The notes beneath the pieces are model-generated. The model ran no database searches, was not told where the DNA came from, and was given only the letters and a program-made list of their open reading frames with translations. A DNA stretch of 64,000 bases from Diplolepis rosae. Its lineage: Eukaryota > Arthropoda > Insecta > Hymenoptera > Diplolepididae. The position numbers were made by a program, and so were the translations under genes. Position 1 is the first letter of the stretch; each line of letters begins with the position of its first letter. The stretch covers positions 17,124,501-17,188,500 of the forward strand of contig JAPYXD010000680.1 in assembly GCA_030998225.1 (NCBI GenBank), in the 5' to 3' direction. Positions 50,951-62,436 of the stretch are shown one piece after another.

Positions 50951-51130
50951 ACACTGAGAAAAAATTGCTATTGAATTTATAGCATTTCTGCTAAAAGCAT
51001 GTATGTCATTGATTCAAATCAATATGTTATAGAATTGGTAGCATATGTATCAGTTTTAATGGCATATTTTTTTGAATCAATAATATACATGCTTTTGGCT
51101 TTTGATTCAATAGCATTTTTTTCTCACTGG
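50951..51130. mobile_element. Palindromic miniature element, GCTATTGAAT words
   Basis: Left ACACTGAGAAAAAATTGCTA and right (reverse) CCAGTGAGAAAAAAATGCTA are inverted, continuing inward as TTGAATTTATAGCA and TTGAATCAAAAGC. TTGATTCAA and AGCATGTAT words recur in both orientations inside. About 180 bp; the 100-codon frame across it is a by-product. Confidence 0.65.
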
Positions 51131-52582
51131 ATATTTGAAGGATGTCCTGTCCACTATCAGCGAGCCTCAGTCTTTTCCTGTGCCTTTGAAAACAGTAAAC
51201 AACATTTAGCAATTGCAAGAGCAATAAAAATTACATTGCGACTCTTTGACTATTTTTTTTACATAGGACAAATTAATTTTATAAGAGTAATCATATTATA
51301 AACAAAAATTTTAAAATTTTACGCTACAAAAAAATTTATCGAATAAACAGTTTTGATAACGAAAGAGTAGAACATTAGTTGACCGGAACATTATGTTTAA
51401 GATATAAGTCGATATATTTATATTTATTTTAGGACTTGGAATAAGAAAAGAACACACCCTGGTGGGGAATTCGCTGACTGTTCACTAACCGTTTGTGGAC
51501 CATACGCTGACCTTGTAATAATATGAATGGGAGGAGCATAGAAAACATTTAAATTGTTGCTATTATGATTCTGTGGTACATTTTGAGTTTAAAGGTATCA
51601 AAGTTGATACAATAATTTTATTTTTTATCGTCCAAAACTAAAAAGAAACATAGTACCTGTCACTGAAGACATTACAGTGGTTAATCAATTTCATTCATTT
51701 CATCATAAGGTACGTAGTTTTTCTTTTAATCACAAAAAATGCTGTTAGAAAATTGATAATTAAATTTCCCCGCCAAACTATGCAAAATATGAGAAAACGT
51801 ATTAAGCCGAAGTGGTCGTCCTTAAAAAGATTTACATATTTGTTTTTTGTATTTTGTATATTTTGTCTTCAGAATTGAGGGTCTGAATCAAATATCTCGC
51901 TGAGCGCTTAAAATTATTAGAAATTCTAAAAGTAGAAAAATTAAATTTTTAAAAATGTAACCAGGTTGAGAATGATGTACCGGGACTTTTTTTTATTCGC
52001 TGTAATAATAATTGGTAAAAATATATACATTTTCATGTAATTTATGAAAATTGACAAAAATATAGACAGAATCTGAAATATTTATGAACAGGAGATATAG
52101 CTTATTAGGAACTACACATACTAATAACAACGCATCCATAAACCCAACACTATTACATGTAATAATACGCCGCTATATGTTTAAGTATCACTTGCTTCTC
52201 GCTGAAACTGAAGGTTTGAACTGATTTTAAATATACTAACTGAGAAAACATATCACCGCTTGTGAGAAAATTGCCAGCTTAAATATTATAGGGCCCCGAA
52301 GTCTACCAGTAAAGGATCAAAAATGTAGAGGGCTCCGAATATTATTCGGGATCTGTAGATCAACCCGAATATTCCCTAATATCATTATTCAAACATATTA
52401 ACACATCACTAAATAAGTTTTCGATTTAACTAAGAAAAACACAGTTATTTCGAGAAATTCGACTTCATTCTAATGCTTCACTAACTTTTCGATGCTAGCG
52501 ACAAGCCGACAAGACAAAATCCAACTATCCAACTGGTGTAGAAACAGTAATAGGTATTTCAGCGGTTACAAAAGACATTAGT
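51131..52582. other. No recognisable gene
   Basis: AT-rich with frames under 65 codons. 52,285-52,375 has a few TCCGAATATTATTCGGGA-type palindromes. Nothing else seen. Confidence 0.4.
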
Positions 52583-52714
52583 AAGTGGCTGGCCTAGGAA
52601 CAACAGAAAGAGTGGTACAAGGCTACGGCATATAAGCAAGCCAAAACTCTCATGGGAGAGTATCTAAACCCCAAACGAGCTGCAGATATATGCAGGCTCA
52701 GCAGAACCGAGGTA
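52583..52714 (+). pseudogene. Non-LTR retrotransposon C-terminal fragment
   Basis: Reads KWLA-stop-EQQKEWYKATAYKQAKTL then MGEYLNPKRAADICRLSRTEV. The W-X-X-A-X-X-X-K-Q-A-K spacing and the LSRTEV ending are those of the region after RNase H in I/Jockey/Loa-type elements, where the text leads into a zinc finger. One in-frame stop; no flanking homology found. A relic of an element other than the R1-clade copies. Confidence 0.6.
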
Positions 52715-54082
52715 GTGACTGATCATGATTGTTTTGTCCCAAAGTTTCAGAAATGTATCTGTTCTTATTGAGAAGAAACACACGATTAAGTTATTTCCAA
52801 TGATAATTCCATAGGTATTGACAGTTCAAAACTTGATATTTTCAACTGGCAATTGATTATTTTGCTCCTATGTAGAGTAACGATCCACCAACAATACTTA
52901 CATTGCAATTTTGTGATTTTTTTTACTGTTGAACTACTTTTTTTTTATCGCAAAATGGAGCGCGCGGAAAAAAGATCTGATGTAAACAACAGCCTAGAGT
53001 GAAATACAGCTGTACATAAAGAAAACATTAGCATACAAAGGTACTTCTGATCTCGTAGTGACTATATATATGTATTCTATTTGGTTTCAGGGACCTCAAA
53101 AATATGAAAATGCGTTGATCTAGTCTCTGGCGCATGAAATTTCTTTTTGTGTGGCTGTACCTATAATAAAATTATCTCGTGTTGGCGTTTGATTGTAGAT
53201 CACAAAAATGAAAAAAAATCGATTTTGAAAAAAATGTTGCCTATTAACTTCTTAACTTCTATACTTCATATGTATTGAAATAAAGTTCTTTCAATAATTT
53301 TCAACGCTTTTTTGTCGACTGCATGTTAATTTTCCAAAATAAAAATTTGACATCCTGTTTTTACTATTTTCAACAGCCGGGAAATAAAACTATCGATTTT
53401 CGTTGCTAAGTTTATCAGGTCAATTTTAATAGCGAATCACACAATCAACATTTTAAGTGTTAATTTTGCGCTATTCGTTCAGTTTATTTTCTTGTTACCG
53501 AAATAATATGTAATTCGGTGACAGTTTGGTTTACGCGTACTGCCTAGGTTTTAACGGTAAATATTTGAATAGATCACTTACAACATACATTAAACGAAAG
53601 ACTATTTTATTGACCACTTGTGAAAGAATGAGAGTCAATTTTAAGCGTAAAAATGGTAAACGTCATTTACATATATATAAGTTAAATTTTTTTAAGTGAA
53701 ACAATAGCCACAGTAAGTGAAGAAATATTGTTTTATTTCACGTACATTAATTTTATAGCTTCTATTTTAAAAAATTCCACGAAGGAATCTCTGTATAAGC
53801 GACTCGGCAGGAGCAATGGCAAGGTAAGTGCCCAGCTTATAAATTGAAAGTAGTGGAAAGGAGTGCGCAAGTGCGCAGTTGTCCTCTTCTTACTCACGGG
53901 AAAATGTGCGAGTGAGACGAACTTGTCAAATTGTCAAATTGATTATGTTATGTTGATTGATTTTTTGATCATTTGCAAGCGACAGATATTTGTTCACTTT
54001 CAATTTAGAGTTTAAAAAAAAATAAAAAATTATTACCTCAGGACTTCTATAAAGCTAAAGGAGTGCAATATAAAAGTGGTAA
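52715..54082. other. No recognisable gene
   Basis: AT-rich intergenic sequence, no repeat match found. 53,785-53,910 is somewhat GC-richer and holds a donor-like AAGGTAAGTGCCC at about 53,820-53,832, without a matching exon. Confidence 0.35.
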
Positions 54083-55117
54083 CCCCCATAGCGAAATACC
54101 TTCCCTGAACGTTCTATATGAACGTTCCCGTGGAATGTTCGGAAGGTTCCATCGGAACGTTCAAGGAACGTTCCTAGAACTAAAAAATGTCCGGGTTTTT
54201 TTAACGTTCCAAAGCAATGTTCTCTGAATGTTCCTGTGGAACGGTCCAGGAACGTTCAAAAGGAATATTGAGAGAACGTTCCGCAGCAATATTCAGAGAG
54301 AATTCAAAGAGAACGTTCCTGGAACCTTCCATAGCAACGTTCAGAGAGCATTTGTATCGAACGTTCGTAGAAGTTTTCGTGGGAACATTCAGGGAACATT
54401 CGCAGAGAACGTTTTGGAACATTCCGCGGGAACATTTTTTGAGAATGTTCCTGGAATTATTTTCAACGGCATTCAGGAAACTTTATAGATAATCAAATGT
54501 TACCTTTATGAAAAAATGTAATTTATTTAAATATTTTATTAAAAACATGTTTCAGTAAACGTTATAGCATCTTCCTCTTTGTACTAAAAGTATTTTAAAA
54601 TATATAAACCAAATATTAATATCTGTAATTAATTCTTTTCATTTTACCTATAAATCAATGCCCAAAATTATTTATAAAAAACATTCCCTGCATTAGTATG
54701 TTTGAAGCTGCAGGATTATCGATAAAGAAAGTTTCCTGAATGCTGTAGAAAATAATTCCAGGAACATTCTCAAAAAATGTTCTCTAAATGTTCCCGCGGA
54801 ATGTTCCAAAACGTTCTCTGCGAATGTTCCCACGAAAAGTTCTACGAATGTTCGATACAAATGCTCTCTGAACGTTCCTATGGAAGGTCCCGGGAACGTT
54901 CTCTTTGAATATTCTCTGAATATTGCTGCGGAACGTTCTCTCAATATTCCTTTTGAACGTTCCTGGAACGTTCCACAGGAACATTCAGAGAACATTGCTT
55001 TGGAACGTTCAAAAAACCCGGACATTTTCTTAGTTCTAGGAACGTTCCGATGGAACCTTCCGAACATTCCACGGGAACGTTCATAGAACGTTCAGGGAAG
55101 GTATTGTGCTATGGGGG
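54083..55117. mobile_element. Complete GAACGTTC foldback element
   Basis: Two arms of about 410 bp in inverted orientation (54,083-54,492 and 54,709-55,117) around a 216-bp AT-rich spacer. Ends CCCCCATAGC and GCTATGGGGG. The arms match closely throughout (both contain ACGTTCCCGTGGAATGTTCG). Within each arm the self-complementary word GGAACGTTCC and variants recurs about 20 times, so folding is possible at two scales. No transposase. Related: a half copy at 13,780-15,410 and an arm at 63,706-63,962. Open frames on both strands here are repeat artefacts. Confidence 0.85.
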
Positions 55118-55994
55118 AAGTATATATCGAATATGTTTACGCTCCGAAAAATAAAAACTTTACACTGAAATTACGTTACTTCCAACATTTCTTTATCACG
55201 TTACAATTCCAAAAGGTACTTACGTTTTTCCATCCCAAAATTTATTCACAAATCTTTCACAAGTGCTATAAACAAACTATAAATATAAAATATTGTTTAT
55301 TTTTTTTACATATAATACGATCAAAATGTTAACATAAAAATCCTCTCTGGCACTTACCGTGCCGTTGATCCTGCCAGATTCGGAAAAGTTTCCCATGGCA
55401 GTTTGGTCTCCTTATTATTCCTTCGTGAAAAATTCATATTCAAGTTTTCAACTGTCATTTTTTAAACATTGAATACAACGAAATTTAATTATTACACGGA
55501 AAAAAATTTGGTAGAGATGCTGCACTACCTCTAGTGTTCCTGCATCACTACACTGGAGGTCGACTTATCGGTTAGCAGGTTTACTTTTTTCTGAACTAAC
55601 TGCTCTACAGGAGGGAATGCTGTTGCTCCGAATGGATTATGCTGCAGTGAGTCATATAAAATGAGATTTGATTATTTCTCAATGGATAATACGATTGTTC
55701 TGATATTTATGAAAGCCTCGTTAATTATTATATATCTTTGAAGAATTTGTTTGATTTCTTGAAATGATATGAAATTATTTGAAATCTCAACATTTAGGTT
55801 AGGTTATTTGTAAACAGATCGTTTCTTTCATAAGTATCATAAAAAACATAAAAGTTGTACTTTCGCCTGCTTTCGCATTTGCCTGACGATGCGGTGCAAC
55901 TACACTCTTTACCGGAAGGAGCGCTGTGTTCCTTCGATGTAAGTGAACTGCTCCCCAAGAAAAGGGCAGTTGCTTACCCATAGCTCTATTGAAA
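55118..55994. other. Gene-free stretch with dispersed repeat piece
   Basis: Holds the second copy of the ACACGGAAAAAAATTTGG repeat at 55,495-55,560. On the minus strand GATCAACGGCACG then GTAAGTGCCAG (about 55,345-55,370) is an exon-donor look-alike that I could not tie to a gene. Otherwise AT-rich. Confidence 0.35.
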
Positions 55995-56426
55995 ATTCCG
56001 ACGTCATAAGCTACGTCGTAAACCACGTCGTAAGTTACGTCGTAAAATACGTCGGAAATTGGGAAAGTAAACTGCGCAGTATACGATGTGGTTTACTACG
56101 TGGTTTACGACATAGTTTACGACGCAGCTTACGACGTGGTTTACCACGAATTATTTGTTCCAATATTCAAAACCACTGTTTTCAATTTTAACTTTTTGAA
56201 AAATAGATAACTATTCAAAAATATAATCTTGTTTAATTGCAAGCGAATCCCAGTATCCCTAAATTAAGTTCTTCAACTATAAATTGTTAATTTTTTTAAA
56301 TTAAAGATTTTTAATCACTATGCATAGATTGCACTAATTAAGGAATAATTAAAAAAAAAAATTAAGCTGCGTAGCAAACCACGTCATAAACTACGTCGTA
56401 AACCACGTTGTAGCCTATGTCGTAAA
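55995..56426. repeat. ACGTCGTAA palindromic arrays
   Basis: 55,998-56,056 repeats (TT)ACGTCGTAA-like words five times, 56,083-56,148 repeats the inverse TTACGACGTGGT words, and 56,372-56,426 is a third array in the first orientation (CCACGTCATAAACTACGTCG). The R1-like element starts exactly where the third array stops. Same design as the TCAGT and GAACGTTC elements. No frame of interest. Confidence 0.6.
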
Positions 56427-57540
56427 ACTCCGCCATTGCCGATCCCAAGTCCGGATGAGAAAGGAAGAGGGGGCACACAGACAGCAACATGACACAACAC
56501 ATTACAGCGACACTAAACATAACACACCTAACAACCGAGAGAGCGTTTTGTGGGCGGGCAGGGTCTCGCCGAGGTGAATGCATGAGTCCAAGCACGGAAC
56601 AGACGTGTCCTGCAGCCCACCAACGGTAGTAGCCGCAAGGACTCTGCCAGCAGTAGGGCTGTCGCCGTCAGGATGGCCGCCAAGGGAGCCCTATAGACAG
56701 GCTTTTCCCTAGTGATGGGCCTGCCGGGCGCACGTGCCACGACGGTTGTTCTGCGATTTTCAAGCGCATGAGGACGCTGTGTGGAGCAAAAGCATCAGGG
56801 GACCTTGAACAGGTCTCTTGATGCCGAATGAACGAACACGGAGTGAATGCGGGGGCCCCCTTAATCGGGGTATCGCCACAAATGCGTATGCGGCGATGAC
56901 GCTGAACTTCCCGCGTGCGCTCTTGCGGTCACACCACAATCACATGCACGACACCGACACCCACACACACCAGAATGAATGAGATGCTGAGTGAATGGGG
57001 CTGCGGCCAGCGCCTGGTAGATATTGCCGATAGACTAGCAAGGGAGGAGTAGGACCAGCCAGGGTAGGGTAGGACGCGATGTCAGTACCTCACCTCTGTG
57101 GAAGTAATATGAGTAACCGTAAGTCCCTCCGGTGTTCAACCGCGAAGGGCAAAGATCCCGTGAAACCACATGTTAATCTGGGAAAACCGCTCACGATCCT
57201 ACTGTCTGGAGCCAATGTCGGTGTTGAAATCATGGACTTCCGGGTGCAGGGATGAAGGATTACCTGGTCAGTATTTCCTTATATCCGACGCTGCGTAGGA
57301 TAAATCGCACCCGGCGCCGTTTGGTCGATAGGGGTGACGTCAAACCTTTAGCATCATTATGTCGCGGGCCTATCCCGTAACTTTTTTCCAGCTTCATTTA
57401 AATTTGCCGATAGGACCGACCATCCGATAAGCCGCTTCTCGTTTTGGCACACATAACTAGGGATCTACACAGTCGGGGATAGTAGCCCTACTGCGGCAGG
57501 GCTCTCATGATGGGCGAACCGTCTTGAGACACGACGGATT

Positions 57541-58656
57541 TAATATGATTACAATAAATAAGGAAGGAGATGAAGAGGTGAAGGTGCTAGTGCGCACTGA
57601 GACACTTCACCAGGGGCTGAGGGATGGAAAGACGTCCTCCAGCTCCTGTAGCAGCAAAGCGTAAAAATGGAGAAGTTGGCCAGGGCTCTCAGCGTTATCC
57701 AGAAGGGTATGCTGAGAAATAACCCTGGCCATGTTAAGGACAGTGTTAGTGAGGCTATGGAGGTGTTGAGCGGAATGCTCAACACCCACAAGTGCCTACT
57801 ATAAAGCGGGGTGGAAATCCAGAAAAGGCTGGAATCTCACCCCGCTTCGAAAAGGATGGGTATCTTTCGGAGACCGCGTTCCGCGTCTCTGGGAGATACC
57901 CCGAAGAAGCTGACAAAGGGGGAGAAGAGGCTTGCCCCTTCTCCCCCCGAGGAGCGGATCCCAAAGAAAGGGAAGGGCAGCACCCTCTTACGCCGCGGCC
58001 ACCAGAGGCCAGACCCCACAAAAGGATGGGGAATGGCAGCTGGTGGAAAAAAAAAGAAAAAAAAGAAGAAAAATTAAAAGAAGAAGGAGAGAGAAGTTCC
58101 TGCGCCCTCTTCGCAGGAACCTAAGGAGAAAAAAAAGGTGCCACGGTGTTCCCCGGCCACCAGGTTTGACGACGCTATCAGGGTGTCGGCGAAGGACAGT
58201 GATTCCTGCGCTGAGATCCTGAAAGCAAAGAAGGCTAAGGTGAAGCCCCAGAATTTGGGAGCGGAGGTTCTCTCCATCCGGAGAACCCGGAAGGAGGAGA
58301 TCCTCTTGGTCCTGAAAAAGGGGGGTGACGTATCGTCCTTCGAGAAGGCGCTCGATCAGGCGGTCGGGCAGAGAGCCGGGGTTAAGTCTTTAGTCTCGAA
58401 GAGGTCCGTTGAAGTTAGGGACCTCGACGAGACCATCAAAAGGGACCTCGGGGACCAGTGCAGGCTGTATAAGCGCTTCGGCGGTGTACAGACTGGGGTG
58501 GTCTGTTTAACCGATACGGACAATGCGACTCAATGCATTGAGTTTAGCATCCAGGAACGGAGTCACCCAGTGAATTCGGGAAGGGGCGGCAAAGGAAGAA
58601 GCCCCTCCTGGAACACAAGACGACTCAGCAAAGAGAAGCTACAAAAACATCCTTAG
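57541..58656 (+). pseudogene. ORF1 (gag-like) of R1-clade element
   Basis: Broken into three frames. The pieces read AKMEKLARALSVIQKGML near 57,660-57,720, a charged lysine-rich middle with the run KKKKKKKK (about 58,050-58,075), and a well-kept C-terminal piece from 58,138 (ATRFDDAIRVSAKDSDSCAE ... SVEVRDLDETIKRDL ... VQTGVVCLTDTDNATQCIEF). This is the R1/TRAS gag pattern. The zinc knuckles that normally end ORF1 are not visible. It would bind RNA in the ribonucleoprotein particle if intact. Confidence 0.7.
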
Positions 58657-58659
58657 GTA

Positions 58660-60822
58660 ACCAGGCTCATAGATGAGCTTGGTTGGGCTAAGTCTGCTGG
58701 GTCGTTGGAGGACACCGTGCGGGCTGCAAGGCAAAAAGTGTTCGCAGCATGTGACCACTCGATGCCTCGACGGCGGCACGGGCGTACCGGGGACTCAATG
58801 TACTGGTGGAACGACCAGTTGTCTGTCCTGGGTCGGGAATGCCTCGCAGCGCGACGGAGATTCACCCGCTCAAAGGGTAATCCTCTGTTGCACGAGGCAT
58901 GGAAAAAAGCAAAATCAGCTCTGAGGCAAGGCATATAGAAAAGCCAACTTCAGTGCTGGAAAGACTTGATCGGTGAGGTCGAGAAGGACCCATGGGTTCT
59001 TGCCTTCAAAATAGTCACCAAGAGATTGGTAAATAGAAAAAAGACCCCGGGCCTGGATAATCCCGATCGAGTCAAGTACATCGTGCGAAGCTTGTTTCCG
59101 CATGTAGAGCCGTTCCAAAGACAGGACCGGGGATCGACGGGTTGCCGAAAGAGATCCTCAAAGAGGTGATCGGGGCATACCCGGAGATACTCCTAGAAGT
59201 CTTCAAACCTCTAAGGGATGCCTCATCGTATAGACCAATATGTCTGTTGGATACGATGGAGAAATTTCTGGAGGAAGTGATCCTACAAAAACTGCAGGGT
59301 CACATGGTTCGCGAGAATGGCCTCTCGGAAAACAAGTTCGGCTTTCGGAAAGGCAGGTCCACAGTTGACGCCATCCAGGCAGTGGTGGACATCGCTACTA
59401 AAGCAAGAAGAGGAACTGGCAAGCGTAAGGGATTCTGCGCTTTCATCAGCATTGACATACGTAATGCGTTCAATACCGTGAGATGGAGCATCTGCATTAA
59501 GGCGATGGTGCGGAAAAAGGTTCCAGACTATCTGTTGCGAATGATAGATGACTATCTGAGCGACAGGTGGGTGATGTACGAGGGCGAAAAAAGGTCTCTC
59601 AAGGAAGAGATGACATGTGGCGCCCCTCAAGTGTCGCGGGTGGGTCCACTCGTTTGGAACGTCATGTACGACGATTTCCTGCGCATGGACCTGCCTGCTG
59701 GAACGAGCATCATCGGCTTCGCGGATGACGCACTTGTCGTCTGCGCTGCTGACAACGTTGGAATTCTGGAACTGAGGATTAATGATACTCTGTGGCGGGC
59801 AAAGCGTTGGCTAGATAGCAGAGGCCTGAAAATGGCCCCTGAAAAGACCGTGGCTTTGCTCGTCACGGACAGGAGATCCTTCCAATATCTGAGGATCGTT
59901 CTCGGGGAACATGAAATCGAGTGGAAAAAGAGCATTAAGTTCCTGCGAGTGCAGTTAGATCGAAGGCTTAGCTTCGGCGAACACCTGCAGGTCCCGACTG
60001 CCAAAGCCATCCAACGTGAGGCCGCCCTGACTCGACTCATGCCCAACATTTGGTGGACCCAGGGAAGCTAAGAGAAGGCTGGTGGCGAGCGTGGTAAACT
60101 CGAAGCTGCTTTATGCAGCTCCGATCTGGACAAGTGCCCTTAACAACCAGGCTATACTGAAGAAGCTGTTCTCGGCACAGAGAGGTGTCGTGATGAGAAT
60201 TGTCTCAGCATACCGAACTGTGTTGACGAGTGCTGTGCTGGTCCTGGCGAGCGTCCCGCCAATTGATTTATTGGCGGAGGAAAGGAAAGAGACCTTTCAG
60301 CTCCGTAAGGAGCTCACCTGCTTAACCAACCTGCAGGAATTCGCTCGGGCGTAGGAGGCCATCTGCAAGGATGGAAGGCGCAGACTCGTCGAGAAATGGC
60401 AGACGAGATGGCATGGAGATCAATCCAGGAGATGGACACACCGTCTAATCCCGGAGCTCAACACCTGGCTGGATAGAAAGCACGGTCAAGTCAGCTTTTA
60501 CCTGGCGCAAGCGCTTTCAGGCCATGGCTGCTTTAATGCGTACCTGAAGCGCTTCAAGAAAAGAGACGGCGAGTCGTGTAGCTACTGCGGATCCATTGTG
60601 CAAAATGCAGAGCACATACTCTTTGTCTGTGCCAGGTGGGGCGCAAAAAGGGAGGCTGTCGGTCGGGCAGTGGGCGCACAACTCACTCCTGACACGATGG
60701 TCTCTCTCATGCTCCAGTCTGAACGGATATGGATGCTTATCGAGTCATTCGTCATCCTGGTGATTAAGACGAGGGAGCTCGATGGGCGTGCAGAGCGCTG
60801 CAACAACGGGGGCCAGTAGAAT
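58660..60822 (+). pseudogene. ORF2 (reverse transcriptase) of R1-clade element
   Basis: Starts in the linker between endonuclease and RT (MYWWNDQLSVLGRECLAARR at about 58,798), shifts frame near 58,960 and 59,140, then has a long RT frame from 59,142 to 60,071: SYRPICLLDTMEKFLEE, GFRKGRSTVDAI, FISIDIRNAFNTVRW (motif A), CGAPQVSRVGPLVWNVMYD (motif B, normally PQGSVLGP, so mutated), GFADDALVVC (motif C with FADD). Frame breaks near 60,050; the C-terminal part has an in-frame TAG at 60,353 and a zinc knuckle (CSYCGS ... HILFVC, about 60,576-60,640). It no longer encodes a working enzyme. Confidence 0.85.
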
Positions 60823-61241
60823 ATCGCATCGGGGCGTGCACCTGCGGTCTTGCGTCTTCGGTAGACTTGGCTCTCCGCGTCGTTCAGGGGAGGAATCGCT
60901 TTATTCCTCCCCTGGCCGGCGCGGCTAGTCAGTCTGCCCAACGGGCGTGTGGCCGCGGATGGGAGTCCCGGGCGAACGGATGACGGAAGAGTCGTACGCG
61001 ACTTTAAGCTGGAACCAACCACCCGTGTAGTTTAAAGCCGAAAGACGGTTCCGCGGGCGGTGTATTGGTTCGAGAGAGGGGGTTTTTTGGTTTTAACAGG
61101 TATGCCTAGATCCGTCCTAGGAGAGTCCTGTACAACGTCTAGAAAAGATTTCGCCATTATTCCTCCTAACCAAAAAAAAAAAAAAAATGCAGTTTTTCCG
61201 AATTCTTACAAAAACTACAATTTCTTCATTTCTCCTATTAC

Positions 61242-61780
61242 CTGCATCTACGTCTTTTACAAATATTCCTGCAATTTTGTTCTTGTGGAATAGAGGTCCA
61301 CCAGAAGTAAACTGAAACAATAAAAAAATTTATTTGCTGTTTTTCTTAGGGCATATTATAATAGATAAAAATGAAAATTTCTGAATTTTTTATGATAGTT
61401 TCAATTAAATATGACTAGTTGTTCAAAGATTCTTTTTTCATGCTATGACTATCTATTACTTACACATTCAGTTTCCAATGCTGACCAAGGGATACTCGGG
61501 AAATAATTTATCCCATCAAGATAATCATCCAACCAAGAAATCACGAACTTTTTTGACATGATCGCCGTTTTTGTCTGAAAAAGAAAAGACGTCATTATTT
61601 CGCGAGCACCAAAAGAATAAGTCAATTTTGGTCCGTAATTAGCAATCAGCGTCAAAAATGTATTCTTACCGGCTCCGCCCCTGATTTATGAACACGACTG
61701 TCAACATTTATTTCTTCGTCAATTTCAGTATATCGCACTTCGTTGAGAGGCCAACATGCCGTACTAATTGTTCTTGATAA
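61242..61780 (-). CDS. Trypsin-like serine protease, three exons (partial)
   Basis: Three consecutive exons on the minus strand with good splice sites and matching phases: 61,780-61,670 (37 codons), 61,574-61,464 (37 codons), 61,311-61,242 (23 codons plus one base). The product reads ...TACWPLNEVRYTEIDEEI... then KKFVISWLDDYLDG... then ECFTSGGPLFHKNKIAGIFV. The SGGPL block with the preceding Cys matches the active-site serine region of S1-family proteases, and the ALETEC-SGGP spacing is shorter than in trypsin. The earlier domain with His and Asp, and the exons after the Ser, were not found. Possibly the next exon lies beyond the R1-like copy, or the gene is truncated. Family call moderate, orthologue unknown. 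Confidence 0.5.
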
Positions 61781-62052
61781 CTGCAATAAAAATAAGTTTC
61801 CATTCTAAAATATTCAATCTTTCCAACGTTCTAACATATAATATAAAATAAATTTTATTCAATTGGACTTCAAAAGCACCACTATTTCTAAAGAATAACA
61901 AATTTTTTCCTCCAGATTTATAAAAATTTTTATAGATAAAATTTATAAAGTTTTGTAAAAAAAATATCGTGTTATTTTTAAAGTTTTGAAACATTGTTTC
62001 ATTATTTCCATATACATTCGTATATGAAGTAATGCCATCTAGTTACACGTAT
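61764..62052. repeat. Tandem duplication across a splice acceptor, copy 1
   Basis: Matches 62,437-62,660 with about 90% identity by eye (CTTGATAACTGCAATAAAAATA versus CTTGATAACTGCGATGAAAATA and onward to AAGTAATGCCATCTAGTTACA). It includes the acceptor and the first bases of protease exon 61,780-61,670. A 35-bp segment present here (near 61,890-61,940) is missing from copy 2. Confidence 0.75.
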
Positions 62053-62077
62053 ATCGCTATTTGTTTGAAGGCCAAAA

Positions 62078-62431
62078 TACTCTCTAAATCCAAAATAGTG
62101 GAATAGCCACTATTTTATCTAATGTCGTGATGAACCATTTACTTAATAGTGGACTCCACTTATGAGGTAATAAATGCCACTCATGAAATAGTGGGCTTTA
62201 AATGAAATAGTAGAATAGCCACTATTCAATCATATAGGTAGACCAGTGTTCAGCTTGTGGAGTTCCACTAGAAAAAAGTGGTTTTTTCACTGCTTAAGAA
62301 GTGATTCAAATAATCACAATTTTTATTTTAGTAATTATCCACTAGTCTACAGTGGCCTACTTCGCACTTTGTCAAATACCATAGTGAAACTAGAAAAAAG
62401 TAGTTTTCTACTATTTTGAATTTAAAGAGTA
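62078..62431. mobile_element. TAGTGG-family miniature element
   Basis: Ends TACTCTCTAAATCCAAAATA and (reverse) TACTCTTTAAATTCAAAATA are inverted repeats of about 27 bp. Inside, TAGTGG and CCACTA words recur at least ten times in both orientations (GTGGAATAGCCACTATTT). It shares the outer ACTCTCTAAATC with the TCAGT family but has a different inner word. It lies exactly between the two copies of the duplicated segment. Confidence 0.75.
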
Positions 62432-62436
62432 CCTTA

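Larger units (their letters stand above)
56427..61187 (+). mobile_element. Decayed R1-clade non-LTR retrotransposon
   Basis: 4.76 kb with 5' start ACTCCGCCATTGCC and a 16-A tail (61,172-61,187). 5' leader to about 57,540; gag-like ORF1 to about 58,656; then pieces of ORF2. The endonuclease domain is missing: ORF1 is followed directly by the linker before RT. Several frameshifts and stops. No matching target duplication can be seen (left flank GTCGTAAA, right flank TGCAGTTTTT), so the copy may have been rearranged after insertion. It lies 55 bp from the last detected protease exon. Confidence 0.85.

Noticed and set aside
54201..55086. Open frames of 60-124 codons on both strands
   Set aside because: They arise from GAACGTTC word repetition (peptides such as NVPGTFRSN repeat in all frames) and lie in a non-coding foldback element.
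55365..55380. GTTGATCCTGCCAG, identical to the start of small-subunit rRNA
   Set aside because: Only 14 bases match; the following sequence (ATTCGGAAAAG) is not rRNA, so this is chance.
59283..60049. Minus-strand frames of 65-140 codons
   Set aside because: Antisense shadows of the reverse-transcriptase frame at 59,142-60,071.
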